A stretch of 64,000 nucleotides of DNA from Thauera linaloolentis 47Lol = DSM 12138 (GTDB taxonomy: Bacteria > Pseudomonadota > Gammaproteobacteria > Burkholderiales > Rhodocyclaceae): the NCBI RefSeq assembly GCF_000310205.1, contig NZ_AMXE01000001.1:124001-188000 (forward strand). Direction: 5' to 3'. Shown piece by piece: positions 8,832 through 18,418 of the stretch. The translations under genes were made by a program, and so were the position numbers. Below the pieces are notes generated by a model, which ran no database searches, was not told the DNA's origin, and saw only the letters and a list, made by a program, of their open reading frames with translations. How positions within the stretch are numbered: position 1 is the first letter of the stretch; every line of letters begins with the position of its first letter.

Positions 8832-11453
8832 ATGTCCCACATCCATAACAAGCGCCCTTCCCGCTCGCCCCGCCTGCCGCACGCGCGCCGTGCCCCCAGG
8901 CCGCTGGCCGCCGCCCTGTGCAGCGCGCTGCTGCTTCTCGCCGGCGGCACGCTGACCGGGCAGGCCGCCTCGGCCGCCGACGGCGCGCCGCTCCAGGCCC
9001 GCCAGTACCGCATTCCGGCTGGCCCGCTGGCGCAGGTGCTCGGCCAGTTCGCCGCCGAAACCGGCATTGCCCTGTCCTTCGACGCCTCCCACCTGCAAGG
9101 GATGGCCTCCCCGGGGCTGAGCGGCAGCCATACTCCCGAGGACGGCTTCGCCATCCTGCTGCAAGGCAGTGGCTATACCGCCATCGGCCAGGGCGGCGGA
9201 AAGTACATCGTGCAGCGGCTACCCGATGTCCCGCCGGCGACGCTGAGCGCGGTTACCGTGACCGCCCAGCAGGAAAGCGTGTACACCACGCCACGCGCGG
9301 TATTCAGCGTCGCCCGCGAAAAACTGGACCGCGTGCCGCAGGCCTCCACTGGCGACATCTTCAAAGGCGTGCCCGGCGTGCTGGCCGGCAACGTCCGCAA
9401 CGGCGTGAGCATCGAACCGAATATCCGCGGCATGCAGGGCATGGGGCGCGTGAAGGTGCTGGTGGACGGCACCGAGGCCGTGTCCTCCGCCTACAAGGGC
9501 TACGGCGGCAACCGCGACCACAGCTTCGTCGATCCCGACTTCCTTGCCGGCTTCGATGTGGAGAAGGGCCCCGTCAACAGCGCCTACGGTGGCGGCGCCA
9601 TCGGCGGCGCCGTCCGGATGCACACGCTGGCGGCGGACGATCTGATCACCGATCCCGACAAGCAGTGGGCCATCCAGATCAAGGGCATGCACGGCGACAA
9701 CACCAGCGACGATCTCGAACGCACCCGCTATTGCGCAACATCGTTTGGCGCACGCGGCGAAGCATGCAGCAACGGCACGACCTGGACAGACCCGCGAAAT
9801 GGCCGGGTTTATGACGATCGGCGCGAACATGGTTCCGGCAGCTACGCGGACAAGAACTACGCCGGCAGCATCATCGGCGCATGGCGTCCGTTCGACAAGC
9901 TGGAACTCGTCGCCGGGCTGAGCAAGCGGCTTTCCGGCAATTACGCATCGGGCAAGCGCGGAACCGCCACCTATGTAAGAGCCGGCGCCCCCCAGGAACG
10001 CGACATTGCAGCCAAGCAGCCCGGCGAGGAGGTCCTGAGCCATCAGGATACATCCACGTACCTGCTGAAAGGCAAGCTCCACCTACCCGCGGACCAGACC
10101 CTGGAAGCAGGCTACAACCACTACCGGAGCACTTTTGGAGAAGTGAGGGATACCGAGTACTGCCTCGTCGTCGGCAACATTGAAGATTGCTTTCCGCCGC
10201 CCAGCGAAACCAGTCAGAAGCGCTACAACCTCAGCCACGCCTGGCAGCCGGACAGCCCCTGGTGGGATCTGAGAACCGAGCTCTGGTATGTCGAAACGGA
10301 GGAGCTCCGCGGCCCGAACTACCAGGACAACGACGTCGAGACCCTGGGCCTGCGCATGCACAATACCAGTCGGCTCGATCTGCCCTGGTTTCCGCTCAGC
10401 CTCAACTACGGCGGTCAGTGGACGCAGGAGAAAACCGCGGTCGCTTCGTCGCGAAGGAATTCCGCCTCAGTCGTGCAGCAAAACGACATCCGCGGGGAGC
10501 CGGCAGGCAAGACCACCCAATATGCCTTCTTCGGCAACCTCACCCTGCCGGTCAATGGATGGCTGACGCTCAACGGCGGCGGGCGTTACGATCATTTCAA
10601 GATGGCAAGGAGCCGTACCGATGAGCGCCCCGCGGGTTATACCTCCCCCGTCACCGATGACGAAGAAAGCGAAGTCAGCTTCAATTACGGCCTGACCGTA
10701 GAACCCATGCAGGGCATGCAGTTCTACGCCCGCTACAGCGAAGGTTGGCGTGCCCCAAGCATGCGCGAAAACCTGTTGAGCAGTGTCGACAATTCGGCCG
10801 AAGGACTGGAGCCGGAGCGCTCGAAGAGCATCGATCTGGGCATGAACCTGGCGTTCGCCAATGTACTGCGCGACGGCGACAAACTGGGCGTCAAGCTCGG
10901 CTGGTTCGACAGCAAGTACGACAACTACATCTACGGCAACGGCGCCTTCCTGGTCTTCTTCGACAACATCCCCCGGTTCCACGCCCGCGGCGAAGAGCTT
11001 TCCCTGAATTACGACGCCGGCTGGATGTTCGCCGAGTACGCGCTGACCCACTACAGCAAGGCCGAGGCCTGCTATCGCATGCTCAACCAGCTTTCCATGC
11101 CCATGGAGTGCATCAACGGCGTGGGCAGAAGCGGCCTCGATCCCATGGCGCTGCCGCGGACAAGCCAGTATCTGACCGCCGGCGTCCGTCTGCTCAACAA
11201 GTCGCTGGTCGTCGGTGTCAACGTCAACAAGACATCCGATCCGCTGATGGGCACCGACCGGATAAACCGGTACCACTGGCAGGAATACACCATCTACGAC
11301 CTGTTCGGCAACTACAGGGTCAACAAGTACCTGGACGTCGGTTTAAGCGTGGAAAACCTGCGCGACACCTTCTACGTGGAGGCGGGAACGAACATGATCA
11401 ATCTGCCGTCCCCCGGCCGTACGGCACGCCTCACGGCCACGTTGAAATTCTGA
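8832..11453 (+). CDS. TonB-dependent transducing receptor, probably heme/hemoprotein (HasR-like)
   Basis: 873 residues. After an Arg-rich signal peptide comes a secretin/TonB N-terminal signalling domain (about 55-125, YRIPAGPLAQVLGQFAAETG), then the plug (about 140-270) and a 22-strand barrel ending in Phe. The STN domain marks it as a transducer that signals to the FecR-like protein. A WRAPSMRE segment near residue 640 resembles the FRAP motif of heme receptors, and a heme oxygenase remnant follows. Substrate is therefore inferred as heme or a hemoprotein. AGGAG precedes the start. Hydroxamate or citrate siderophore use is not excluded. Confidence 0.85.
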   Translation: MSHIHNKRPSRSPRLPHARRAPRPLAAALCSALLLLAGGTLTGQAASAADGAPLQARQYRIPAGPLAQVLGQFAAETGIALSFDASHLQGMASPGLSGSHTPEDGFAILLQGSGYTAIGQGGGKYIVQRLPDVPPATLSAVTVTAQQESVYTTPRAVFSVAREKLDRVPQASTGDIFKGVPGVLAGNVRNGVSIEPNIRGMQGMGRVKVLVDGTEAVSSAYKGYGGNRDHSFVDPDFLAGFDVEKGPVNSAYGGGAIGGAVRMHTLAADDLITDPDKQWAIQIKGMHGDNTSDDLERTRYCATSFGARGEACSNGTTWTDPRNGRVYDDRREHGSGSYADKNYAGSIIGAWRPFDKLELVAGLSKRLSGNYASGKRGTATYVRAGAPQERDIAAKQPGEEVLSHQDTSTYLLKGKLHLPADQTLEAGYNHYRSTFGEVRDTEYCLVVGNIEDCFPPPSETSQKRYNLSHAWQPDSPWWDLRTELWYVETEELRGPNYQDNDVETLGLRMHNTSRLDLPWFPLSLNYGGQWTQEKTAVASSRRNSASVVQQNDIRGEPAGKTTQYAFFGNLTLPVNGWLTLNGGGRYDHFKMARSRTDERPAGYTSPVTDDEESEVSFNYGLTVEPMQGMQFYARYSEGWRAPSMRENLLSSVDNSAEGLEPERSKSIDLGMNLAFANVLRDGDKLGVKLGWFDSKYDNYIYGNGAFLVFFDNIPRFHARGEELSLNYDAGWMFAEYALTHYSKAEACYRMLNQLSMPMECINGVGRSGLDPMALPRTSQYLTAGVRLLNKSLVVGVNVNKTSDPLMGTDRINRYHWQEYTIYDLFGNYRVNKYLDVGLSVENLRDTFYVEAGTNMINLPSPGRTARLTATLKF

Positions 11454-11518
11454 ACCCGGCTTCCGCCAGCCCGTCGCGTCGCGTGGCACGCCGGGCTCTT
11501 CTTGCACAGGACCGACCG

Positions 11519-11758
11519 ATGAACACACCCGTCACCGAAATCCCCGAATCCCGCGCCAAACGCTTCAAGGCCCGGACCAAGGAAACCCACGACGTGCTCG
11601 ACCGGCGCATCATGGGCTTGAACCCCTTCGCCGCCCAGCTCGACGCGGTGCCGCTGGACGCGGCCGGCGAGGCACGGGCCGATGCCGGCGCCGAGGCGGC
11701 ATTCAGACAAGTTTTCGCCTATGTGGAAGACCCTATGTGGAAGACTTCTGCCCCTTGA
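11519..11758 (+). pseudogene. Internally deleted, frameshifted heme oxygenase remnant
   Basis: The 79-residue frame begins like a bacterial biliverdin-producing heme oxygenase: KETHDVLDRRIMGLNPFA contains the proximal-helix His and the LDxxI motif. It then jumps to FAAQLDAVPLDAAGEARA, which resembles the family C-terminus. Full-length enzymes have about 200 residues, so roughly 120 central residues, including the distal heme helix, are absent without loss of frame. A 14-base tandem duplication at 11718-11745 then shifts the frame, replacing the ending VEDFCP with VEDPMWKTSAP. The protein cannot bind heme normally. It probably once released iron from heme imported by the receptor upstream. Confidence 0.65.
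11718..11745. repeat. 14-base perfect tandem duplication inside the heme oxygenase remnant
   Basis: CCTATGTGGAAGAC occurs twice back to back (11718-11731 and 11732-11745). Removing one copy restores a frame reading VEDFCPLTT to a TGA at 11764-11766, so the duplication is a frameshift mutation. Confidence 0.9.
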
Positions 11759-11778
11759 CCACCTGAAAGGAAGAAACG

Positions 11779-12186
11779 ATGAACAAAGGATGCAACGGCT
11801 GGATCACCCTCGCAGGCCTGCTCGGCGCGCTGGGGGTCGGCGTGGCGGCGTGGAGCAGCCACGGCCTGCCGCATTTCCTGCCCGCCGACCAATTGGCGCT
11901 CGGCCAGGCACGTGCCCAGGCGGCCAACCTGCACCTGCTGCTGCATACCGTGGCGCTGTTCGGCATCGGGCTGTGGCTGCGCCAGGGGCCGAACCCGTGG
12001 GCACACGCGGCGGGGGTCCTGTTCACACTGGGCATCCTCGGCTTTTCCGGGGGCATCTACGTGCTGCGCATCTTTCTCGGCATCCACGAAGGCGCGCTGA
12101 CCAACGCGGTGCCCGCCGGCGGCTTCTTCCTGATCTTCGGCTGGCTGGCGCTGGCCGTGGGCGGATGGCGGCAGGGCCGCGGATGA
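11779..12186 (+). CDS. DUF423 (YgdD-like) membrane protein
   Basis: 135 residues with four hydrophobic helices and the DUF423 pattern: N-terminal LAGLLGALGVGVAAWSSHGL, a central HLLLHTVALFGIGLW helix, and GGIYVLRIFLG. These are small inner-membrane proteins of unknown function. AAAGGAAG lies a few bases before the ATG. Its end overlaps the next gene by four bases, suggesting an operon of small membrane proteins with the TPR gene that follows. Confidence 0.85.
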   Translation: MNKGCNGWITLAGLLGALGVGVAAWSSHGLPHFLPADQLALGQARAQAANLHLLLHTVALFGIGLWLRQGPNPWAHAAGVLFTLGILGFSGGIYVLRIFLGIHEGALTNAVPAGGFFLIFGWLALAVGGWRQGRG

Positions 12187-12569
12187 TCGCCCAGCCCGCG
12201 CGCGGACTGAAGCGCTGGCTGCTGCTGGCACTGGCGGTGACGAGCCTCGCCGTGGGCGCGGCGGGCCTGGTGATCCCTGGCCTGCCGACCACCGAGTTCG
12301 TGCTGCTGGCGGCCTGGGCGGCGGCGCGCAGTTCGCCGCAGCTGCATGCCTGGATCGCCGGCCACCGGCTGTTCGGGCCGCTGCTGGAACACTGGCAGCG
12401 GGGGCGGCTGCCGCGCAAGGCCAAGTGGGCGGCCACCTGTACCATGGGTCTGGCCGCGCTGGCGATGCCGCTCGGGATCTCGCACCGGCCCAGCCTCGCC
12501 ATCGGCCTCGCCTGCATGGCCGCCGTGCTGCTCTGGCTTTGGCTGCGGCCGGAACCGGAGGAACGATGA
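12183..12569 (+). CDS. DUF454 (YbaN-like) membrane protein
   Basis: 128 residues. The family signature GLVIPGLPTTEFVLLAAWAAARSSP is present near residue 25, followed by WIAGHRLFGPLLEHW and two more membrane helices. DUF454 proteins are inner-membrane proteins of unknown function. The gene overlaps DUF423 at its start and the TPR gene at its end, in each case through ATGA. Confidence 0.88.
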   Translation: MIAQPARGLKRWLLLALAVTSLAVGAAGLVIPGLPTTEFVLLAAWAAARSSPQLHAWIAGHRLFGPLLEHWQRGRLPRKAKWAATCTMGLAALAMPLGISHRPSLAIGLACMAAVLLWLWLRPEPEER

Positions 12570-13860
12570 CGAAAGCCTCCATCCGCATCGCCCTGCTGTG
12601 CGCGCTGGCCTGGCTGCACCCGGTGCATGCCGCCAGTTGGGACGAACTGCAGCAGGCCGCGCTGCGCCACTACCAGGCCGGCGAGTACGCACAGGCCGAA
12701 ACCCAGGCCCGCGCCGCCCTGGCGCTGGCCGAGGCCGGCAACGCCGCGGCGCTGCCGCACCTCGCGAACAGCCTCAACCTGCTGGCCCTCGTCCGCGGCG
12801 CGCAAGGCGCCCCGGACGAGGCCCGCCTCTTGCTGGAGCGCGCGCTGGCGGTGAGCGAGCAGGCCCTGGGCGCGCATCCGAACACCGCTTCGCTGGCCCA
12901 TAACCTGGGCAGCCTGCTCGAAGCCGAGGGAAGGCTGGAGGCGGCGGCCGGGCACTACGCGCGCGGCCTGGCGATTCTGGACGGCCAGCCGGACGCGCAG
13001 CGCGACCAGGCCGGACAGACCCGGCTGCTGCAAGCGCTGGAACGGATACATGCCGCGCTCGGCCAGACGGCACAGGCCGAAGCCTACGCCCGCCGGCAAA
13101 CGTCCGGTGAGGATGGCGAGGCGGGCGGCCCGCTGGCACGCGCACGGGCGCAGACGCAACTGGCGCTGAATCTCCGGGCGCAGGGGCGCCGCGACGAGGC
13201 CGCGCGCCTGCTCGAACAGGCGCTGGCATTGCATGAAACACAGGACGCCCCGGCGGAGCTTGCCCAGGCCCTCGCCACCTGGCGGCGCTGTACGGCACGC
13301 AGGGCCTGCACGAGCGCGCCCTGCCCCTGCACCGGCGGGCACTGGCGCTCCGCGAGGCGCTGGACCCGCCGGCGCCCGAACTGGCGGTGCACCTGAACGA
13401 ACTGGCGCTGTGGCACGCGAACCAGGGGGAATTCGACGCGGCAGCGGCGCTGTTCGCGCGCGCACGCGCCCTGCTGGAACGGCAGCACGGCGCGGCCAGC
13501 CTGGAAGTGGCGCGGGTACTGCTGAGCCAGGCGGCAGCGAACGAGGCCCAGGCCCGCTACGGCCAGGCCGAAGCCCTGTACGACGGCACGGCCGCAGCGC
13601 GGCTGGACGAAGCGCAGGCGCTCAACAACCTGGCCGGGCTGCATTACCGCCGGCGCCGCTTCGCCGAAGCCGAAACCCAGTACCTGCGTGCGCTGGCATT
13701 GCATGAGCAGGCACACGGGGCGGACAGCCCCGGCCTGCTGCCGGTACTGGAGAACCTGCTGGCGCTGTACCGCAGCCAGCGGCGGGATGCCGATGCCCGG
13801 GCCGTGGCGCGCCGGGCCGAAGCACTGCGCGAGCGCCTGCATGCGGAAAGCGGCGGATAG
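12566..13860 (+). pseudogene. Exported TPR-repeat protein split by a frameshift
   Basis: The gene opens with a signal peptide (ALLCALAWLHPVHA) and runs as kinesin-light-chain-like TPRs, for example NSLNLLALVRGAQGAPDEAR. At about 13275-13282 the frame changes: PAELAQALA continues in the next frame as HLAALYGTQGLHERALPLHRR and on to a stop at 13858-13860. Restoring one base in GCCACCTG (for instance GCCAACCTG) would give a continuous TPR consensus and a protein of about 431 residues. It could be a real inactivating deletion or a sequencing error. Family role: periplasmic protein-protein scaffold; partner unknown. Confidence 0.75.
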
Positions 13861-13916
13861 CCGCCGCCCTTCGTCGCGACACCGCTGGCACGATCCGCTA
13901 TGCTGCACGCGCGGTT

Positions 13917-13936
13917 GGTTGACGCTAACGTCAACC
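13917..13936. promoter_or_regulatory. Perfect inverted repeat upstream of the hybrid histidine kinase
   Basis: GGTTGACG-CTAA-CGTCAACC is an 8-base perfect inverted repeat about 80 bases before the kinase ATG. There is no U-tract, so an operator is more likely than a terminator. The cognate regulator is unknown. Confidence 0.45.
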
Positions 13937-14015
13937 CAGGCGGGCGAACGATTCCCGCCCATGTCCGAATGTGCAACCATAGCCAGAGACACGCGACAGA
14001 GGAGACCTCCGCCAC

Positions 14016-16085
14016 ATGGCGCAGCCCGACGACCTTGTACCCACGCCCGAGCAGCGCCGCCGGCACGACCTGCTGATGGCCGGCTTCGATCTGCTCGACC
14101 AGGCAATCGCGGTATTCGACGCCACGCCCAAGCTGGTGACCTGGAACAAGGCCTTGCTCCGGCTGCTCGACTTTCCCGAATCGCTGGTCAAGGTCGGCAC
14201 GCCGTTCGAGGCTTTCGTGCGCTTCAACGCCGAGCGCGGCGAGTACGGCCCGGGCGACATCGAAAAGCTGGTCGCCGCGCGCATGGCCTCGGCGCGCTCC
14301 TTCGAGCCGCATTACGTCGAGCGCGTGCGCCCCAACGGCAAGGTGCTGGCGGTGCGCGGCGTGCCCATTCCCAACCTCGGCTTCGTCTCCCTGTGGACCG
14401 ACGTCACCGAGCAGCGCCGTGCCGAGGCGCTCGTCCAGGAACAGAACGCGCGCCTCGAAGCCAGGGTGCGCGAACGCACCGCCGAACTGGAACAGGCCAA
14501 CCGCGAGATCGACCAGATCGCCGGCGCCCTGCGCCTGTCCGAAGGGCGCATGCGGCTGATCCTGGACGCCATTCCGGCGATGATCGCCCATGTCGACGCC
14601 GGGCGCCGCTACCGCTTCGCCAACCGCGCCTACGCCGAATGGTTCGGCCTGACGAAGGAGAAGATCGTCGGCCGCTCGATCGAGGACGTCTTCGGCGAGG
14701 ATACCTACGCCGCCATCGACACCTATCTCTGCGAGGCGGAAACCGGCGAACGCGTGAGCTACGAGTACGCGCGCAGGAATGCCGAGGGCCAGTTGGTCCA
14801 TGCGCGCAGCGTGGTCGTCCCCGACGTCTCGCTCGAAGGCGGCTTCCGCGGCTATTTCGTGATGTCCATCGACATCACCGAACAGAAGGCCAGCCAGGCC
14901 GCGCTGGTGCAGGCGCAGAAGATGGAGGCGGTGGGCCAGCTCACCGGCGGCCTCGCGCACGATTTCAACAACCTGCTCACGATCATCATCGGCAACCTGT
15001 CGGCACTGCAGGACAAGCTGGCGGGCGGGGACGGGGCCGAGTACGTCGATCCGTCACTGCAGGCAGCGCGCCGCGGCGCCGAGCTGATCCGGCGCCTGCT
15101 CGGCTTTTCGCGCCGCCAGACACTGGAGCCAGCGGCGGTCGAGGTCGGCGGGCTGGTGCGCAACATGACGCAGTTGCTGGTACGCACGCTGGGCGAGACG
15201 ATCACGGTGCGGCAGCAGTACCCGGATGCGCCGATCCACGCGCTCGCCGACCCCCACCAGCTCGAGAACGCGATCCTCAACCTCGCCATCAATGCACGCG
15301 ATGCGATGAGCGGCGGCGGTAAGCTCACGATCACCGTCCAGCCGCGCCACATCAGCGGCAGCCTGGCCCGGCTCAGCGAAGTGCCGCCCGGCGACTACGT
15401 GCAGATCGACGTCAGCGACACCGGCAAGGGCATCGAGCCCACGGTGCTGGCGCGTGTCTTCGAACCTTTCTTCACGACCAAGCCCTTCGGCGGCGGAAGC
15501 GGCCTCGGCCTGTCGATGGTGTATGGCTTCGTGCGCCAGTCGGGGGGCAACATCCGCATCCTCAGCACGCCGGGCAAGGGCACCAACGTCCGCTTCGTGC
15601 TGCCCGCGACCCAGCCGTCCGCGCCGGCCCGGGCGCAGGAAAGCGCCGCATCGGTGCCGGCGGCGCGCGGATGCGGCCCGGTGCTGCTGGTGGAGGACGA
15701 GCCCGAGGTGCGCAAGGTCATCCGCATGCAGCTCACCACGCTCGGCTACCCAGTGATCGAGGCCGGCGACGGCGTCGAGGCCCTGGCCCTGCTCGAGAAC
15801 ATCGAGAACATCGCGGTGCTGGTCAGCGATACGGTCATGCCGGGCGGCCTGAACGGCCATGAGCTGGCCCGGCGCGCGCGCGCGCTGCGCCCCGCGCTGC
15901 CCATCCTGCTGATCACCGGCTACGCCAGCGAACGGCCCGCCGGCGACGATGCCGTGGCCAACATACCCGTGCTGCGCAAGCCTTTCGATCCGCCGGCGCT
16001 GGCCACCGCGCTGGCAGGGCTGGCCGCCGGCGCGGATGCAGGCCCCACCCCCACGAACCCGGCAAAGGAGGAAAGCCCGACATGA
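14016..16085 (+). CDS. Hybrid sensor histidine kinase with two PAS domains and a receiver
   Basis: 689 residues, with no membrane helices or signal peptide, so a soluble cytoplasmic sensor. Order: PAS-7 type domain (about 20-140), coiled coil (ARVRERTAELEQANREI), second PAS (about 175-295), HisKA with phospho-acceptor His315 (GGLAHDFNNLL), HATPase with N-box near 410 and DTGKGIEP near 468, then a receiver with Asp605 (VSDTVMPGG). GAGGAGA precedes the ATG. It overlaps the next response regulator by four bases, which is therefore its likely partner. Signal unknown. Confidence 0.92.
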   Translation: MAQPDDLVPTPEQRRRHDLLMAGFDLLDQAIAVFDATPKLVTWNKALLRLLDFPESLVKVGTPFEAFVRFNAERGEYGPGDIEKLVAARMASARSFEPHYVERVRPNGKVLAVRGVPIPNLGFVSLWTDVTEQRRAEALVQEQNARLEARVRERTAELEQANREIDQIAGALRLSEGRMRLILDAIPAMIAHVDAGRRYRFANRAYAEWFGLTKEKIVGRSIEDVFGEDTYAAIDTYLCEAETGERVSYEYARRNAEGQLVHARSVVVPDVSLEGGFRGYFVMSIDITEQKASQAALVQAQKMEAVGQLTGGLAHDFNNLLTIIIGNLSALQDKLAGGDGAEYVDPSLQAARRGAELIRRLLGFSRRQTLEPAAVEVGGLVRNMTQLLVRTLGETITVRQQYPDAPIHALADPHQLENAILNLAINARDAMSGGGKLTITVQPRHISGSLARLSEVPPGDYVQIDVSDTGKGIEPTVLARVFEPFFTTKPFGGGSGLGLSMVYGFVRQSGGNIRILSTPGKGTNVRFVLPATQPSAPARAQESAASVPAARGCGPVLLVEDEPEVRKVIRMQLTTLGYPVIEAGDGVEALALLENIENIAVLVSDTVMPGGLNGHELARRARALRPALPILLITGYASERPAGDDAVANIPVLRKPFDPPALATALAGLAAGADAGPTPTNPAKEESPT

Positions 16086-16810
16086 CGACGAGCACACCGG
16101 ACAACCCCGCGCCGCTGGTCTTCGTCCTGGAGGACGAGCCGGACATCGCCCGCCTGATCTGCGCCAACCTGGCCGAATACGGCTTCCGCTGCGAGCATCT
16201 GCGCACCGGCCGCGACCTGCTGGCGCGCGCGCGCGGTCTGTCGCCCGATCTGTGCATCGTCGACCTCGGCCTGCCCGACATGGACGGCATGCAGGTCGTG
16301 CGCCAGTTGCAGGACGGCACGCCCTGCGCGGTGCTGATCCTGACCGGCCGCAACGACGTCACCGACCGCGTGCTCGGCCTGGAGCTCGGTGCCGACGACT
16401 ACATCGTCAAACCCTTCGAGCCGCGCGAACTGGTTGCGCGCGTACGCTCCATCCTGCGCCGCTACCAGCGCTCGGCCGCGCCGGAAACGTCCGGCGAACC
16501 GGGCATCGCCAGTTTTTCCGGCTGGGAGTTCGACAGCAACCGCCACACCCTGACCGCTCCCGACGGGCGGGAGATCGGCCTGTCGGCCGCCGAGGCAGGC
16601 CTGCTCGCCACCCTGCTCCGCCGCCCGAACAAGATCCTGTCGCGCGAGCAGTTGCTGGGCGAACGCGACGTCGACCCGTTCGACCGCAGCATCGACGTGC
16701 GCATCTCGCGCCTGCGGCGCAAGCTCGACGACGACCCGCACAATCCGAAGCTGATCAAGACCGTGTACGGCGCGGGCTATCTGTTCGCCACGCAGGTCGG
16801 CTGGCGTTGA
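16082..16810 (+). CDS. OmpR/PhoB-family response regulator
   Basis: 242 residues. The receiver domain has acidic residues EDEPD at 18-22, phospho-acceptor Asp61 ([12 protein letters not shown]) and conserved Lys in [10 protein letters not shown]. The C-terminal winged helix ends in [16 protein letters not shown] and TVYGAGYLF. It should bind DNA when phosphorylated by the overlapping hybrid kinase. No target is evident in the sequence. Confidence 0.93.
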   Translation: MTTSTPDNPAPLVFVLEDEPDIARLICANLAEYGFRCEHLRTGRDLLARARGLSPDLCIVDLGLPDMDGMQVVRQLQDGTPCAVLILTGRNDVTDRVLGLELGADDYIVKPFEPRELVARVRSILRRYQRSAAPETSGEPGIASFSGWEFDSNRHTLTAPDGREIGLSAAEAGLLATLLRRPNKILSREQLLGERDVDPFDRSIDVRISRLRRKLDDDPHNPKLIKTVYGAGYLFATQVGWR

Positions 16811-16850
16811 AGGATCGCCGCCCGCGGTTTGCAAGCACGGCCTTCACGTT

Positions 16851-16860
16851 CATAATTATG
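16851..16860. promoter_or_regulatory. CATAATTATG palindrome before the VOC gene
   Basis: This 10-base AT-rich palindrome lies 33 bases before the VOC protein start. The same palindrome occurs at 29811-29820 in the mcm/GntR intergenic region. The sharing suggests a common operator. Confidence 0.35.
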
Positions 16861-16892
16861 AGTTATTGATTAACCGTACATTGGAGTCCCGC

Positions 16893-17372
16893 ATGTCGTC
16901 CCAACGCCCGTTCAAGATCCTCGGTATCCAGCAGATCGCCATCGGCGGTCCCAGCAAGGAAAAGCTCAAGACCCTGTGGGTCGACATGCTCGGCCTGGAA
17001 GTGACCGGCAACTTCGTCTCGGAACGTGAAAACGTCGATGAGGACATCTGCGCAATGGGCAGCGGCCCGTTCAAGGTCGAGGTCGACCTGATGCAGCCGC
17101 TCGACCCGGAAAAGAAGCCGGCCGTGCATGCCACGCCGCTGAACCACGTCGGCCTGTGGGTGGATGACCTGCCCAAGGCGGTGGAATGGCTCGCCGCCAA
17201 CGGCGTGCGCTTCGCCCCCGGCGGCATCCGCCGCGGCGCCGCCGGCTACGACATCACCTTCCTGCACCCCAAGGGCAACGACGAATTCCCGATCGGCGGC
17301 GAAGGCGTGCTGGTCGAACTGGTACAGGCGCCCGTGGAAGTGGTGGAGGCGTTCGCGAAGCTGGAAGCTTGA
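16893..17372 (+). CDS. VOC/glyoxalase-family protein, candidate methylmalonyl-CoA epimerase
   Basis: 159 residues folding as two VOC modules. Likely metal ligands are His85 ([10 protein letters not shown]) and Glu142 (VLVELVQAP). The usual first His of the family is replaced by Gln13/Gln14 (GIQQIAIGG). Size and a C-terminal VELVQAP motif resemble methylmalonyl-CoA epimerases, which connect propionyl-CoA carboxylase to methylmalonyl-CoA mutase; both are encoded 6-12 kb away. That assignment is inference: a lactoylglutathione lyase or another VOC enzyme is possible. TTGGAGT lies seven bases before the ATG at 16893, favouring it over 16866. Confidence 0.6.
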   Translation: MSSQRPFKILGIQQIAIGGPSKEKLKTLWVDMLGLEVTGNFVSERENVDEDICAMGSGPFKVEVDLMQPLDPEKKPAVHATPLNHVGLWVDDLPKAVEWLAANGVRFAPGGIRRGAAGYDITFLHPKGNDEFPIGGEGVLVELVQAPVEVVEAFAKLEA

Positions 17373-17469
17373 GCGCTCCATGAAATGGCAGGTTTCGCTT
17401 CGCCCCTGCCGATAGCACCGCTCCTACGGACAAGCCGGGCGGTGCAGGCGAACCCCATCGCCCCTCCTT

Positions 17470-18333
17470 CTACAGCGCCGCCGCCGAGAAGGTATCGCAT
17501 TCACGCAGATCGCCCCGCTCCAGCCCGGTGCGGAACCAGCGCATGCGCTGCGCCGCGCTGCCGTGCGTGAAGCTGTCGGGCACCGCGTAGCCCTGCGCCT
17601 GCTTCTGGATGCGGTCGTCGCCGATGGCGCTCGCCGCGCCCAGCGCTTCCTCGATGTCGCCCTGCTCCAGTATCTGCCGCGCACGGTCGGCGTGGTGGGC
17701 CCAGACGCCGGCCAGGCAGTCGGCCTGCAGTTCGAGCCGCACCGACAGCTGGTTGGCCTCGCGCTCCGACGCGCGCTGGCGCGCCTGCTGCACCTTGCCT
17801 GAAATGCCGAGCAGGTTCTGGACATGATGGCCAACCTCGTGCGCGATCACGTAGGCCTGGGCGAAATCGCCAGGCGCGCCGAAACTCCGGTGCAGATCGT
17901 CGAAGAAAGAGAGGTCGAGGTAGACCTTGCCATCCGCCGGGCAATAGAACGGCCCCATCTGCGCCTTTCCGACGCCGCAGGCGCTGCGCGTCGTCCCGGT
18001 GTACAGCACGAGGCCCGGCTCCCGGTACTGCTGGCCGGAGGCCCGGAAGATCGGCCCCCAGGTGTCCTCGGTATCGGCCAGCACCATCGACGAAAAACGG
18101 GCCAACTCGTTCTCTGCCTCGGACCGGACCGCCGCCGGCTGCGAAGAGCCGGCGGGCGGCTGCGCGACGGAGGCGGTGTCGAGCACGACGCTCGGGTCGA
18201 TGCCGAAGTACATCGCCACCAGCGCCAGCACGATGGTGCCGATGCCGATCTTGCCGCGCCCGCCCAGGCTGCGCCCACCCTGGCCTCGCCTGTCTTCGAC
18301 GTTGCGGCTTTCCCTGCCATTGCGAAAATCCAT
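17470..18333 (-). CDS. YpfJ-family neutral zinc metallopeptidase
   Basis: 287 residues. An N-terminal Gly/Arg-rich cytoplasmic tail is followed by a signal anchor (IGTIVLALVAMYFGI) and an extracytoplasmic peptidase domain. The catalytic HEVGHH motif sits near residue 165, with a third ligand in ELQADCLAGVWAHH. Conserved YCPADGKVYLDLSFF is typical of the YpfJ (DUF1526) family. Substrate is unknown. GGAGG stands five bases before the ATG at 18333; an ATG three bases upstream is less well spaced. Confidence 0.9.
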   Translation of the reverse strand: MDFRNGRESRNVEDRRGQGGRSLGGRGKIGIGTIVLALVAMYFGIDPSVVLDTASVAQPPAGSSQPAAVRSEAENELARFSSMVLADTEDTWGPIFRASGQQYREPGLVLYTGTTRSACGVGKAQMGPFYCPADGKVYLDLSFFDDLHRSFGAPGDFAQAYVIAHEVGHHVQNLLGISGKVQQARQRASEREANQLSVRLELQADCLAGVWAHHADRARQILEQGDIEEALGAASAIGDDRIQKQAQGYAVPDSFTHGSAAQRMRWFRTGLERGDLRECDTFSAAAL

Positions 18334-18418
18334 CATCTCCTCCCACCTGTTCCTGACGGGATGCTACTCCGCCGACGGACGATGCGGGAGGGGGCGGACG
18401 CCGGACAGCGCCCCTCGC

